This document shows, piece after piece, positions 33,494 to 42,448 of a stretch of 64,000 nt of DNA; position 1 is the first letter of the stretch, and the number at the start of each line of letters is the position of its first letter. Under the pieces are notes generated by a model. That model searched no databases, was not told where the DNA came from, and saw nothing but the letters and a program-made list of their open reading frames with translations. The stretch is from positions 1 through 64,000 of the forward strand of contig QCJX01000005.1 of NCBI GenBank assembly GCA_003215725.1, read 5' to 3'. Origin of the DNA: Prochlorococcus sp. AG-409-I11. Its GTDB lineage: Bacteria > Cyanobacteriota > Cyanobacteriia > PCC-6307 > Cyanobiaceae. Position numbers and translations under genes: made by a program.

Positions 33494-33886
33494 TTATGAT
33501 TGTTGTTGAAAAGCACAATCGATTTCAATCATACTTTTCTCATCTTCAGGGTATGAGCAATTATACATAAGATTAATTACACGTCTAGGGTCTATATTAC
33601 GTGCTCCCACTTCATTCCATAATTGATCAGTTAGTTGATCATTCCCAAGGATGAACTGTGCACGAATGATTTTACGAGCTAAGGAGAAAATAAGGTTTTG
33701 ATCATGATCATTTGACTTATTAGATAAATATTTATTTCCCCTGTAGGTTAAATCCCGACTTTCCTTGGAAAGCTGGTTTTTTTTCTTTATATAAATGTTT
33801 CGTCGATAAGTTAATTTGACAACTTTTATGGAAGCTGAATTATTGCTTTTTATATATTTTTTCCCTCGATAAAGAAGCTTAGTCAT
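33494..33886 (-). CDS. DUF4278 triple-repeat protein
   Basis: 130 residues. Three copies of the DUF4278 signature are in the first half: LLYRGKKY (about 4-11), LTYRRNIY (about 25-32) and LTYRGNKY (about 46-53), spaced 21 residues apart. A separate helical C-terminal part follows (SLARKIIRAQFILGNDQLTD). I start at ATG 33886, which gives MTKLLYRGKKY as in family members. The family is common in cyanobacteria; function unknown. Confidence 0.75.
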   Translation of the reverse strand: MTKLLYRGKKYIKSNNSASIKVVKLTYRRNIYIKKKNQLSKESRDLTYRGNKYLSNKSNDHDQNLIFSLARKIIRAQFILGNDQLTDQLWNEVGARNIDPRRVINLMYNCSYPEDEKSMIEIDCAFQQQS

Positions 33887-34266
33887 GGTTACTTTCTTGG
33901 AAGAGTGAAAACACACCACTTCATGCAGTGAAGTAAATACTTACTTGTTACAGAAGGGGTGCTTAAGTATTTATCTTTTTCTAGCTACTCTGGCTTAAGG
34001 GTGTAGTTCACGAGGGAACAGTCTTTTATCTCTTTATTATTTTTTAGCTTCCTAAGCATTTGGTTTGTTTAATGCGATTTTTCTTTGATAGGCAAGGTTT
34101 TGCTACCTGTCAGCATTATTGCCGCTATGACTAATTCCTTTATTTGGAGATGAGGCGTTGTTTCTTGAATAATGCAATCTATAAAAAGTCGGAAAAATGA
34201 GCGTTAATGCCCATTGATCTTTGTAGCTTTTGATATAAAGATCTCTAAAACGCATATGAAAAGTTA
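33887..34266. other. spacer, nothing recognised
   Basis: No supported gene, hairpin with T tract or repeat. It contains the divergent promoters of the genes at 33886 (-) and 34267 (+). Confidence 0.35.
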
Positions 34267-34419
34267 ATGCTGAACTCTCAGAGACAACTTTTTTGTGAAG
34301 AAGATCAAGACGCTATCGACTCTTATTTTGATTGCATTAATGCATGTTCTTTTAATGAACAACATGTTGAGTGCGTGACTCAATGCGTACATATACACCT
34401 AAAAGGTGAGTGTATGTAA
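34267..34419 (+). CDS. small cysteine-rich protein (50 aa)
   Basis: MLNSQRQLFCEEDQDAIDSY, then FDCINACSFNEQHVECVTQC, ending LKGECM. Six cysteines, four in the CxxxC plus CxxxC arrangement of small CHCH-like helical hairpins. Soluble and acidic. Its stop TAA overlaps the ATG of the next gene by one base (TAATG), so translation is coupled. Confidence 0.6.
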   Translation: MLNSQRQLFCEEDQDAIDSYFDCINACSFNEQHVECVTQCVHIHLKGECM

Positions 34420-34814
34420 TGCTTGAAAGAAAGATTTTTCTTACAACGAATAAGCTAAATGCTTTTCCCTACTTGCGTTTTGATAGGGAGATTTTATCTA
34501 GATCTGTTATAGAGACTAAATATAATTACTATGCTGACTTTATATTTTTACAGGCACTTCTGGAGCATATGGAATTAAAACAAAATATACAATTTAAAAC
34601 GTTTGATGTTAAGCCTCCTACTCGACATGAAATTACTTTTATGATGGAGTCGTCTGAAAATTTTTTTGCCTTATGGATAGTAAGAGCTTTAGATTTATTT
34701 ACTTTAATTGAACTTAGAGGACTTCAGCTGTCTGGTTTCCTGCAACTATCAAGCTTTCAAAACAGAGGTTTCTTAAACTTAGGAAGTATTCCAGCTAGCA
34801 GCTGGCTACCTTGA
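34419..34814 (+). CDS. hypothetical protein (131 aa), coupled to the cysteine-rich gene
   Basis: Starts MLERKIFLTTNKLNAFPYLR, mixed alpha/beta with a hydrophobic helix near FFALWIVRALDLFTLIELRG, and ends IPASSWLP. ATG 34419 overlaps the upstream stop; GTG 34410 would lengthen the overlap without benefit. No domain recognised. Probably acts with the protein encoded just before it. Confidence 0.6.
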   Translation: MLERKIFLTTNKLNAFPYLRFDREILSRSVIETKYNYYADFIFLQALLEHMELKQNIQFKTFDVKPPTRHEITFMMESSENFFALWIVRALDLFTLIELRGLQLSGFLQLSSFQNRGFLNLGSIPASSWLP

Positions 34815-35001
34815 TATAGTCAACCTATCATTAATATTCAAATTAATAACTTATCTAATCTAATGAATTTAATTTTCTAAAACTATTTTAATTTGTGCTA
34901 GGCAAAAAGGACTGAACTGCTTGAACTTATTAAGAAAATTAAGAATCACATTGATGTTTAAACGCTTGTTTATATATTTTTTGTGTGATTGCTAGTGAGG
35001 G

Positions 35002-35112
35002 ATGAAATGTATTACTAGCATTCCTACTCCAGCAGCAAAGACCATGGAAACAGCGATTGCAATTAAGGCAGATGCCATGAAAACTATGATTGAGTTGCAT
35101 TATAAAATCTAG
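35002..35112 (+). CDS. possible 36-aa peptide
   Basis: Frame MKCITSIPTPAAKTMETAIA, then IKADAMKTMIELHYKI, with GAGG a few bases before the ATG. Alanine- and methionine-rich helix. The rest of 34815-35221 is empty. Confidence 0.3.
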   Translation: MKCITSIPTPAAKTMETAIAIKADAMKTMIELHYKI

Positions 35113-35221
35113 TCGCTTTTCAAACTTTTTTTCTTTATTACCTAACTGCTTAAGAAACTAGAAAGAATTGACGCATGACATATGAGTTTTGCCAGGTTGT
35201 ATAAATAAAGCCTTATTACTT

Positions 35222-35404
35222 ATGTCAACTACAATCATTAAGAGAAGGTACCAATGTCGTGATTGTATTTATTCCTATAACCCTGCCGTAGGTGATTTGA
35301 CCCAAGGTGTGCAACCTGGGACTAGCTTTGAGGACCTCCCTGAGTCTTGGGTTTGTCCAGTGTGCAAGGTTGGTAAGAAGCGGTTCAAACCCTTTAGACA
35401 TTAA
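35222..35404 (+). CDS. rubredoxin-like protein
   Basis: 60 residues with both iron-binding cysteine pairs, CRDC (12-15) and CPVC (45-48), and the typical YNPAVGDLTQGVQPGTSFED followed by LPESWVCPVCKVGKKRF. The usual glycine after the first pair is replaced by isoleucine. Small soluble one-electron carrier with a single Fe(Cys)4. This is not the membrane-anchored RubA of photosystem assembly, as no transmembrane tail is present. Start is ATG 35222. Confidence 0.85.
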   Translation: MSTTIIKRRYQCRDCIYSYNPAVGDLTQGVQPGTSFEDLPESWVCPVCKVGKKRFKPFRH

Positions 35405-35556
35405 AAGATATTCTAGATTAACCAACTTAATTGTCTTATCAGCCCTTGATGCTGAATAATTTGCTCTAAAAAGTCATAATAATGTTTGGAGTTAAAGACA
35501 ACTGCTGGCGCTAGTAAAGACTTATTTGCTGAAGTAGTGATATCTACGAAAAACTC

Positions 35557-35643
35557 ATGAAAAAAATCACTTCCATAGGCTTAGCTATTAGTGCAAATAT
35601 CGTTCTCTTTGTTTGGGGTGTCCTTAACAGTTCTATTGGTTAA
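35557..35643 (+). CDS. 28-aa single-helix membrane peptide
   Basis: MKKITSIGLAISANIVLFVW, then GVLNSSIG: one transmembrane helix with positive N-terminus. Its size and shape are like small thylakoid subunits, but it matches none I can name. Confidence 0.4.
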   Translation: MKKITSIGLAISANIVLFVWGVLNSSIG

Positions 35644-36305
35644 CTTTCTATTCTTGAATTATTACTGAATTAGGCAGGTTAAATTCAAATAAAAAAAGCG
35701 AGGTGAACAAAGATGTCCTACCACGCTTTTAGAGACTTGTTTAAATAAAAACTGTTTTAACAGCTGAAGATTCTTTGGAAAACTACTTTCAATGATGGCA
35801 TTGAAAAGTCTTTCATGTAGCTAGAAGTGAATCTATTGAAAAAGGGTGGTAGACACTCAGGTGCCATAACATCCAACATATAATTTGAGAGAAACCCTCT
35901 GGTGAAGGCGGCCATCAATTCAAAAAGCAATTCGAATATACAATCGCAATTATTTTCATTTCGTCAATTCCAATCGTGTGCGAAAGGAAACATTTAGCTG
36001 TTTCCGAGCTTTGGCAAAAGTTTGATACGAATCTGTCAAGTTTGATTGTGGCTTTCGAGATTTCATAAATACTCTTTATTTTTGTTTGTGGTTGAATTCT
36101 CAATGAATCAATTAAGAAACTTCTTTTCAAGAAGAATTAGATTTTATTTGATACTTACGATTTTCTTGCTTTTTCAGACTGCAAGTTGGTCCCAATTGGC
36201 AATAGTTTTTGCTTGACCTGGCGTTTAAGTAAAAAAATCCTGCAATATACTTCTCTCTTTTTCAATTCTGTCTCGCTATTGTGATGTATTGAATATGTAG
36301 GCCTC
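35644..36305. other. 662-base spacer, nothing supported
   Basis: An 11-codon frame (MSYHAFRDLFK at 35713-35748) with GAGGTG upstream sits between AAAAGCG and CGCTTTT. A minus-strand frame at 35915-36130 is not convincing. No other signal. Confidence 0.35.
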
Positions 36306-36794
36306 ATGTTTTTAGGTGTTGTCTTGACTCCTGCCCCTACTCAAAGCGCACTTGTTGCCTATGCTCACTATCTAAGCTTTATGCTTTGCTTTGGTGCTTT
36401 GGTCTTTGAACGTATTCGTATAAAAGTAGAGCCCAATAGAGGGGAGGCAATAGCAATGGTTATTGCAGATGTAATTTATGGCTTGGCTGGAATTGTACTT
36501 TTACTCAGTGGAATTTTAAGAGTTCGATATTTTGGCCAGGGAGGTGACTTCTATACACATAACCCAGTTTTCTGGATTAAGATCGCTGTATTTATTTTGG
36601 TAGGTTTACTATCTCTTTATCCCACTATTACTTATATTCTTTGGGCTATACCTCTTAGCAAAGGTGATTTGCCTACAGTTAATACTAATTTGGTTTCTAG
36701 ACTTCGCACTATTATTAATATTGAATTAGTTGGGTTTGCTTTCATTCCCTTGCTAGCGACCTTTATGGCGAGAGGTGTAGGACTCTCTCCCTAG
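36306..36794 (+). CDS. DUF2214 family membrane protein
   Basis: 162 residues with four membrane helices. YAHYLSFMLCFGALVFERIR (about 18-37), the acidic helix MVIADVIYGLAGIVLLLSGI and RVRYFGQGGDFYTHNPVFW in the loop match DUF2214, a family of predicted inner-membrane proteins in cyanobacteria and proteobacteria. Function unknown. Start ATG 36306 puts the first helix near the N-terminus. Confidence 0.8.
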   Translation: MFLGVVLTPAPTQSALVAYAHYLSFMLCFGALVFERIRIKVEPNRGEAIAMVIADVIYGLAGIVLLLSGILRVRYFGQGGDFYTHNPVFWIKIAVFILVGLLSLYPTITYILWAIPLSKGDLPTVNTNLVSRLRTIINIELVGFAFIPLLATFMARGVGLSP

Positions 36795-36882
36795 ATTGAA
36801 CTTTGATTTAAACAATTAATTTGACTTAGATTAATGAGATTTTTTTAATGAGGCGAATCCTTGTATTCAAAGGGTTAGAAAA

Positions 36883-37284
36883 TTAATCATTATTGTTTTC
36901 ACTGAATGAATATTGCTTAAGTAATTCTATATTAATGATTTTTAGCGCTCCAATAGAAGTTGCTTTTAGATCAACCATTGGTGCCATTCCGTCTTCATAG
37001 GCTTGCAACCACCTAGATGCGCACAAGCACCAGTGATCTCCTTGATTAAGTCCTGGGAAACCATATTGAGGCATTGCAGTTGAGAGGTCGTTCCCTTGAG
37101 CTTTGCTATAGGTAAGAAAGGACTTTGTCATTACACAGCAAACTATATGTTCACCCAAGTCTGAATCGTCGCTATGACAAAATCCGTCTCTATACCATCC
37201 AGTCATTGGCTCACAACTGCAAAGTTGCAATGGTGTTCCAAGTACATTCAAAGTTTTTTTAGAAAATTGCTGTTCAGAGCTCAT
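36883..37284 (-). CDS. DUF2237 family protein
   Basis: 133 residues. The pattern GTPLQLCSCEPMTGWYRDGF with the following HIVCCVMTKSFL and the WCLCASRWLQA motif is the DUF2237 signature, a small soluble family with conserved cysteines. MSS at 37284 is a good start. Function not established. Confidence 0.82.
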   Translation of the reverse strand: MSSEQQFSKKTLNVLGTPLQLCSCEPMTGWYRDGFCHSDDSDLGEHIVCCVMTKSFLTYSKAQGNDLSTAMPQYGFPGLNQGDHWCLCASRWLQAYEDGMAPMVDLKATSIGALKIINIELLKQYSFSENNND

Positions 37285-37516
37285 GTCACCTGATAATTAG
37301 TAGTTGTCTTCACTTTGTTTGGTAGTAGAAAGAATAAGGGCATTTAAATCTTCTAGAAAATTCGGTAAATAATAATCACAAGAAAAATTATCTAAAGGTT
37401 GATTTTGTATTCTAATTGCATTAATGATTTTAATTTTTCCTACATTGTTAGTTTCCTAACTATCTTGTCTCATAAGAGAAAGATTTAACTATGTTGTTTG
37501 GAATCGGATTGCCCTT

Positions 37517-37948
37517 ATGTCAAAACCAGTTGAGTTTGGCGAATTCTATAAGCTTCTTCAAGCTGTAAAGGGCGGTGATCAAGAAAAGAATAAAGAATTA
37601 GAGTGGATTTTGGCAGAGTATGAACATGCTAAAAATGCCACTAGTTCATATGATGAACTAGGACAAATTTTTTGTCATCATGGAGTAATGGAATTATATG
37701 AATATACAGGTTTGGATAATATAAAACTTATTAGTTCTCTGGAGAAATCTGTTTGGATTTACCTAGAAAGAAGAATGGGAATTGCATTGTCTAAGTATAT
37801 GGTTGACTCAATGGTGGCCCATGCTAAAGAGCATGAACTGGCAATTAAAATGTCTCAAAAGTGGGATAACTCATCTCAGGAGATAGAGGATAACATGGAA
37901 GGATTGGCAAATTATGTTGTGGAGGGGATAATAAGTATAATTAATTGA
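37517..37948 (+). CDS. hypothetical helical protein (143 aa)
   Basis: Acidic, all-helical sequence with LGQIFCHHGVMELYEYTGLD in the middle and a C-terminal helical stretch ending ANYVVEGIISIIN. It contains an HH pair but no wider metal-site pattern. No signal peptide. Family unknown. Confidence 0.6.
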   Translation: MSKPVEFGEFYKLLQAVKGGDQEKNKELEWILAEYEHAKNATSSYDELGQIFCHHGVMELYEYTGLDNIKLISSLEKSVWIYLERRMGIALSKYMVDSMVAHAKEHELAIKMSQKWDNSSQEIEDNMEGLANYVVEGIISIIN

Positions 37949-38052
37949 ATATAAAGCTAATAAATTAAATCATTGATTTAATCAAACATTGATTTAATCA
38001 AAAATCTAGTAATAGATTCAACTCTCTTTTTGTACATAAGTTAATTTAGCCT

Positions 38053-38328
38053 TTATACATTCTTAGGGCAATTCCAGTCGCTAGGAAGTGCCCATACTTC
38101 ATTATTAATGTCCTGTTCAAGCCATTCTTGATATTCATGAAAAATCGATAATTGATCCAATGGATTTTTTAACTCTTCCATTCTTGATATAGCATTGGAA
38201 ACTGTTATAGCAAGTGTATCTTTTAATTGACTGTCAGCATCCATTTCAGGGTTAAGAAGTCCCATAAAATCAAGGGAAACTCTTCTATCACAATTAATAG
38301 CAACTGATTCTTTTGCTTGCCTAAGCAA
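38053..38328 (-). CDS. hypothetical protein (91 aa)
   Basis: Helical acidic sequence with MEELKNPLDQLSIFHEYQEW followed by LEQDINNEVWALPSDWNCPK. Start codon not certain (an internal ATG at position 22, MGLLNPEMD, is possible). No domain recognised. Confidence 0.5.
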   Translation of the reverse strand: MLRQAKESVAINCDRRVSLDFMGLLNPEMDADSQLKDTLAITVSNAISRMEELKNPLDQLSIFHEYQEWLEQDINNEVWALPSDWNCPKNV

Positions 38329-38418
38329 AACTACTCTTACTTCTTATAAATTGTTTGGCTTGACTCGAAGTGATTTTTGATAGAAGCTCTCCATCTAAAT
38401 AAGTGACCTTAGATAATT

Positions 38419-38607
38419 ATGAAAACTGTTCTAGTAGAGCTCGTCAAAGGGCAAAGGTTTAAAAAAAGGGCATGTATAACAAGTTTGATCTCTTTTGGGC
38501 ACTTCACTGATGATGGCTTGTCAAGGTCTTATCAAGTAGGTCAATTGCCGTACTTTCACATGAAATCAGTCAAATCCAGACCTGAAGAAGGTTCTGAGCG
38601 AATTTAA
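38419..38607 (+). CDS. hypothetical protein (62 aa)
   Basis: MKTVLVELVKGQRFKKRACI, beta-like N-terminus, then a basic C-terminal part. It lies 102 bases before the antenna gene, which leaves little room for both its end and the pcb promoter. Moderate doubt whether it is translated. Confidence 0.4.
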   Translation: MKTVLVELVKGQRFKKRACITSLISFGHFTDDGLSRSYQVGQLPYFHMKSVKSRPEEGSERI

Positions 38608-38709
38608 CTAACGAGTTAGATATCACTAAATAAAGACCTTTAACTATTCTGAGCATATGAATTGAGCTGATTGTAGCCTTCGCATATTCCTTCAAATTAA
38701 AATCTTTTT

Positions 38710-39750
38710 ATGCAGACCTATGGAAATCCAGATGTCACCTATGACTGGTGGGCTGGTAATTCTATGGTCACCAACCGCTCAGGACGATTCATTGCCTCAC
38801 ATGCTGCGCATACAGGGATGATCGCTTTTGCGGCCGGTGCAAATACTCTTTTTGAGCTTTCTCGTTATGACCCTTCATTACCAATGGGGAGTCAAGGGAT
38901 GGTTACTCTTCCCCATTTAGCCTCTATTGGTCTTGGCTTTGATGAGGCAGGAGTCTGGACAGGTGTAGGTGTTGTCACTATGGCAGTACTCCATCTAATG
39001 ATCTCTATGGTTTATGGAGCTGGGGGGCTATTGCATGCGATCTACTTTGATGAGGACATGCAGCAAAGTGAAGTTCTCCAAGCTAGAAAATTCAAGTTGG
39101 AATGGGGGAATCCCGATAACCAGACATTTATCCTTGGTCACCATTTGATTTTCTTTGGTGTCGCTTGTGTTTGGTTCGTTGAATGGGCCAGAGTTCATGG
39201 TATTTATGACCCCGCAATTGGTGCTGTTCGCCAAGTTAATTACAACCTTGACCTTTCAGCAGTTTGGAACCATCAATTTGATTTCCTGACTATTGATAGT
39301 CTTGAAGACGTAATGGGAGGCCATGCCTTCTTAGCGTTTGCAGAGATAACAGGTGGTGCATTCCATATTGCAACTAAGCAAATTGGTGAATACACCAAAT
39401 TTAAAGGTGCAGGACTTCTTTCTGCTGAAGCAATTCTTTCCTTCTCTCTTGCAGGGATTGGATTTATGGCGATTGTTGCTGCTTTTTGGTGCGCAACAAA
39501 TACCACTGTTTACCCAACAGAATGGTATGGCGAGCCTTTGGAACAAACTTTCCTTATTGCACCTGCGTGGGTCGATACCGTTGATTACAACAATGGCATT
39601 GCTCCACTAGGACATTCAGGACGTTGTTTCTTAGCTAACTTCCATTACATAGCTGGATTCTTAGCTCTTCAAGGGCATCTCTGGCATGCGCTTCGTGCAA
39701 TGGGCTTTAACTTCAAAGACATTCGCAAGAGGCTTGTTGTAGCAAGTTAA
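38710..39750 (+). CDS. pcb: Pcb chlorophyll a/b-binding antenna protein
   Basis: 346 residues of the CP43/IsiA-like Pcb family, the divinyl-chlorophyll antenna of Prochlorococcus. Six membrane helices carry chlorophyll-binding histidines, for example in IASHAAHTGMIAFAAGANTL (about 28-47), FILGHHLIFFGVACVWF, VMGGHAFLAFAEITGGAFHI and ANFHYIAGFLALQGHLWHAL. The large lumenal loop of CP43 is missing, as expected for Pcb, and the length matches the shorter (CP43'-like) class. It has its own terminator, so it is probably a single-gene unit. Which photosystem it serves cannot be decided from one copy. Confidence 0.93.
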   Translation: MQTYGNPDVTYDWWAGNSMVTNRSGRFIASHAAHTGMIAFAAGANTLFELSRYDPSLPMGSQGMVTLPHLASIGLGFDEAGVWTGVGVVTMAVLHLMISMVYGAGGLLHAIYFDEDMQQSEVLQARKFKLEWGNPDNQTFILGHHLIFFGVACVWFVEWARVHGIYDPAIGAVRQVNYNLDLSAVWNHQFDFLTIDSLEDVMGGHAFLAFAEITGGAFHIATKQIGEYTKFKGAGLLSAEAILSFSLAGIGFMAIVAAFWCATNTTVYPTEWYGEPLEQTFLIAPAWVDTVDYNNGIAPLGHSGRCFLANFHYIAGFLALQGHLWHALRAMGFNFKDIRKRLVVAS

Positions 39751-39775
39751 CTATTTCCTTACTAATCAATTTACT

Positions 39776-39804
39776 AAGCCTCGTTTTTCACGAGGCTTTT
39801 TTTT
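39776..39804 (+). terminator. intrinsic terminator of pcb
   Basis: AAGCCTCG and CGAGGCTT with a 7-base loop and a run of eight T, 25 bases after the pcb stop. Confidence 0.92.
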
Positions 39805-39849
39805 ATCAATTTTTTGATACCTGTTGAGTCTTCAAATAATTCTGAATAT

Positions 39850-40017
39850 TTAGTTTGAGCGCAAAATATGATCAATGGAATTGGGATGCTCATGCACAAA
39901 TTTGACCATTTCCATTGCGACTTGCCTTGCCTCATAGGAGTCATTTGCATATGCGCAAAACTCACATTTTTTTCTTTCTCCATCGCGATAGCTGATGGTA
40001 TAACCATGTCGGCTCAT
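39850..40017 (-). CDS. small conserved-looking protein (55 aa)
   Basis: Reads MSRHGYTISYRDGERKKCEF, then CAYANDSYEARQVAMEMVKF, ending HPNSIDHILRSN: a basic beta segment with CxxC-like cysteines (18 and 21) followed by one long helix. This frame is far more protein-like than the longer overlapping minus-strand frame at 39774-40007, which would run through the pcb terminator. It is convergent with pcb. Confidence 0.65.
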   Translation of the reverse strand: MSRHGYTISYRDGERKKCEFCAYANDSYEARQVAMEMVKFVHEHPNSIDHILRSN

Positions 40018-40346
40018 TTTCGTAGCCATATGTGTGATGATTCAATCCTTGCTTAATGTGATGCCGTGACGCCACAAAATCATCAATTCAGTGAGCGTAT
40101 CAACAAGAATCAAAAACTTTCTAGGGACTTTTAAGGAATGTTCAAAATAATATGGGATGGATACAAAAAAATTTTGGAATGTATGAGAACACTTCTATGA
40201 CAATGCCTTAGCGGTCTTGATGTTTAGATATTTTGTTGCTTGATTTAGTAATAAGCTCATCAGTTAGGAGTATTTAGGATCTAAAAAAGGGTTGAATCTA
40301 TTTTTGTTTGTTCTGCATTCAAGACAGGGTTTAACTCTGGATAAGC
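40018..40346. other. spacer, nothing recognised
   Basis: AT-rich, no open frame of note and no hairpin with a T tract. Confidence 0.4.
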
Positions 40347-40856
40347 TTATTGAGAGTGTCCACCATTGCAAGTCATAACTTTTGTCGAGAGAGGTAGAGG
40401 TGTTTTGCCATCAATACCTTTTGTACTTTGAATACATTCATTTTGAGTTCTTGCCCATTCAATAAGTGGACGTAGCTGAACCACTCCTGTGACAAGAGCT
40501 GTAGTGCTTATTGCAGCTAGAAAGGGGTAAAGAATGCTTTTGATCAACTTAGGGAAAATGTTTTTGGTGTTTTGTCCTTCTATTTCTATATCAATATCTA
40601 CTGCCTGAGGGTTTGTGCTTTGAGTTGTTTCTTCAAAAAACGATACAGGCTTTCTTTGTGGACGAGCTTCATTGCTCCTTTGATAAGAGGTTATAGATGT
40701 CGACTTAGGCTTTTCTCTCAATGATGTTGCAATGTTGATACCTAAGGCCACCGCTGCTACTAATAATTCTTTTATCCCTTGCAATCCTTCACGAAGATCC
40801 TTCTTAAGAAGGATCTTCTTCTCTCCAAATGAGTTGTTTGTTTTCTCTTTACTCAT
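40347..40856 (-). CDS. membrane-anchored protein with LRPxxxWAxxQNxC tail
   Basis: 169 residues. A basic N-terminus (MSKEKTNNSFGEKKILLKKD), a first hydrophobic helix (LLVAAVALGINIATSL, about 31-46), a long polar linker and a second helix (LYPFLAAISTTALVTGVVQL, about 108-127) lead to LRPLIEWARTQNEC and TCNGGHS at the C-terminus. The last 45 residues match the small protein at 10812-11048 in layout. I take ATG 40856; an ATG three codons upstream is also possible. Function unknown. Confidence 0.65.
   Translation of the reverse strand: MSKEKTNNSFGEKKILLKKDLREGLQGIKELLVAAVALGINIATSLREKPKSTSITSYQRSNEARPQRKPVSFFEETTQSTNPQAVDIDIEIEGQNTKNIFPKLIKSILYPFLAAISTTALVTGVVQLRPLIEWARTQNECIQSTKGIDGKTPLPLSTKVMTCNGGHSQ
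40793..40818. repeat. 26-bp perfect palindrome inside coding DNA
   Basis: Two adjacent 13-base arms (40793-40805 and 40806-40818) are exact reverse complements with no spacer, inside the codons for KKILLKKDL. The symmetry arises partly from lysine/leucine codons, so it may be incidental. Confidence 0.6.
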
Positions 40857-41357
40857 ATCTCTCATATGGAGATTGGTTTGAGGAGGGGGTTTGCAAACTA
40901 GTTTGTTTGATGAATTTTCGTTTAGGTATAAAACTAAACTAAAGCAAAAATATCGTACAGTTTATGATTTGACGGTAATAAATTAACGTATGTATAAATA
41001 AGCTTTTGTATATTTCTTGACTCAACGATTTTTTTTGAATAAATCAAAATCAATAAAACTTCCTTTAATCAAGAAAAGCCTTGCCGAAATTGCTACCAGT
41101 AAATACTTCTCAGCCCCTAGGTAAAGAACTTAAGTAGAAGGACTAGTCATCTCAAGGCATGTATTTTTTAAGGCTTTAGCTTGTAAGCATAGAAGTCAAT
41201 CCATCTCTCAAATGAGTTTTTTGGTGGTTTTTTTGCCAAAACTCTGCCTCTCTAATCAATTTTTTGATTTTGTGGCAATTTACATTGCCAGCTATGGGTC
41301 TTATTGCTTATTGCAATTGAGCTGAATGTAAGCATTCTTTAAGAAAATAATTTAAGA
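40857..41357. other. 501-base spacer with one weak frame
   Basis: An ATG frame at 41212-41325 (37 codons, MSFLVVFLPKLCLSNQFFDF) is possible but unsupported. Nothing else stands out. Confidence 0.35.
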
Positions 41358-41495
41358 ATGAGCTTTATCACGAAGCATAAGAGATTTATCTCTTGGTATC
41401 AGAAAAAGCTTGGGCTAAGTGATTACGCTTTACTTTGGCTTGTTTTTTTTAAAGGTGTTTTCATTACTTTGATTCTACAGAGAATATTGTTTTGA
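41358..41495 (+). CDS. small membrane protein (45 aa)
   Basis: MSFITKHKRFISWYQKKLGL, then SDYALLWLVFFKGVFITLIL and QRILF. A basic cytoplasmic N-terminus and one transmembrane helix; this is the classic layout of a small membrane peptide. Family unknown. Confidence 0.5.
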   Translation: MSFITKHKRFISWYQKKLGLSDYALLWLVFFKGVFITLILQRILF

Positions 41496-41752
41496 AATAA
41501 ATTTTTTGCTTATGATGAAATTGAATTGAGATCTGGACCTTTTTATCATTATAAACATTTGTATTGTTTGGAAAAGATGCAACGAAAATATCTTGAGCCA
41601 TATTCACGACCTTCCTGTAAAATTTTTAGTTACTTGATATTTACTTTCCTTTGAAACCATTGTTTCAATATACAAGCCGCATGTAACTTCAATAGCCTGA
41701 AAAAGTAATATGTTTCTAGTCTAGGCAGAATTTATAAGTTGCTAAATTGATT

Positions 41753-41950
41753 ATGATTACTGTATTTGCTTTACTTAACTCCCAGGCAAAGCTTCTTCTT
41801 GTTTCTTTTATTGTTTTTGGCTCAATCGTTGCTGGAGTATTGGTTCTATTGCTAAGGAAAATGTTAAATGATCAAATTAATGAACAGTTGGCTAAAAAGA
41901 TTCCAAAAAGTTTAAGGAGGTTCGTTGATTTTAAGATAAAGTGGCGTTGA
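41753..41950 (+). CDS. single-pass membrane protein (65 aa)
   Basis: N-terminal helix (MITVFALLNSQAKLLLVSFI, continuing through VLVLLLRK) followed by a basic soluble tail, INEQLAKKIPKSLRRFVDFK. ATG 41753 taken over TTG 41747. No domain recognised. Confidence 0.55.
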   Translation: MITVFALLNSQAKLLLVSFIVFGSIVAGVLVLLLRKMLNDQINEQLAKKIPKSLRRFVDFKIKWR

Positions 41951-42037
41951 AACTTATATTTTTATTCCAAACCGTTTTTTTTCTATTTCAGTATTCCTGA
42001 CTATCTTTTTAGTTAAAAGTTCAAGGCTTTAATCATT

Positions 42038-42265
42038 ATGATCAAAGATTCTTCTAAGCTATATAAAGGACAAAATCTTCGGGTGGACCTAAATAGAGTT
42101 AGAGATCGACTGCCTGCAAAATTGATTGATCAGTTGAGTTCCGATCCTCTTGGCCAGTTGATTGGCTACAAGATGGTTGACGGTAATCAGTTTGGACTAG
42201 CGATTCAATTTAGCAATGGCAAGGTTGCATGGTTTTTCGAAGATGAGCTGCTTACAGAGGATTAG
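42038..42265 (+). CDS. DUF2862 family protein
   Basis: 75 residues fitting DUF2862: YKGQNLRVDLNRVRDRLPAK near the N-terminus, GQLIGYKMVDGNQFGLAIQF, and the diagnostic end VAWFFEDEL. The family is nearly universal in cyanobacteria, small, soluble and of unknown function. Confidence 0.82.
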   Translation: MIKDSSKLYKGQNLRVDLNRVRDRLPAKLIDQLSSDPLGQLIGYKMVDGNQFGLAIQFSNGKVAWFFEDELLTED

Positions 42266-42448
42266 TTAGTGGCTGGAGACCTTATTGCATGGATATACTT
42301 ACCGGTAAAGCTATTTATTTAGAATATTGCAAATATACATAGCTTTACATGCTGCAAAACTAGTTATTCAAAGGCTTTTTTGCACATATCTCCTGATAAA
42401 AAAATCTTAGGGTTATTTTTGAGGCTGGTGATGGTGTTTAATTTATAT

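Noticed and set aside
35713-35748. 11-codon frame MSYHAFRDLFK with GAGGTG upstream
   Set aside because: Too short to support without conservation data; the flanking inverted repeat is only seven bases.
35915-36130. 71-codon minus frame
   Set aside because: No ribosome binding site, mixed composition, no domain, and it lies in a spacer that is otherwise non-coding.
39774-40007. 77-codon minus frame downstream of pcb
   Set aside because: It runs through the pcb terminator and has no protein-like pattern; the overlapping 55-aa frame at 39850-40017 is much more convincing.
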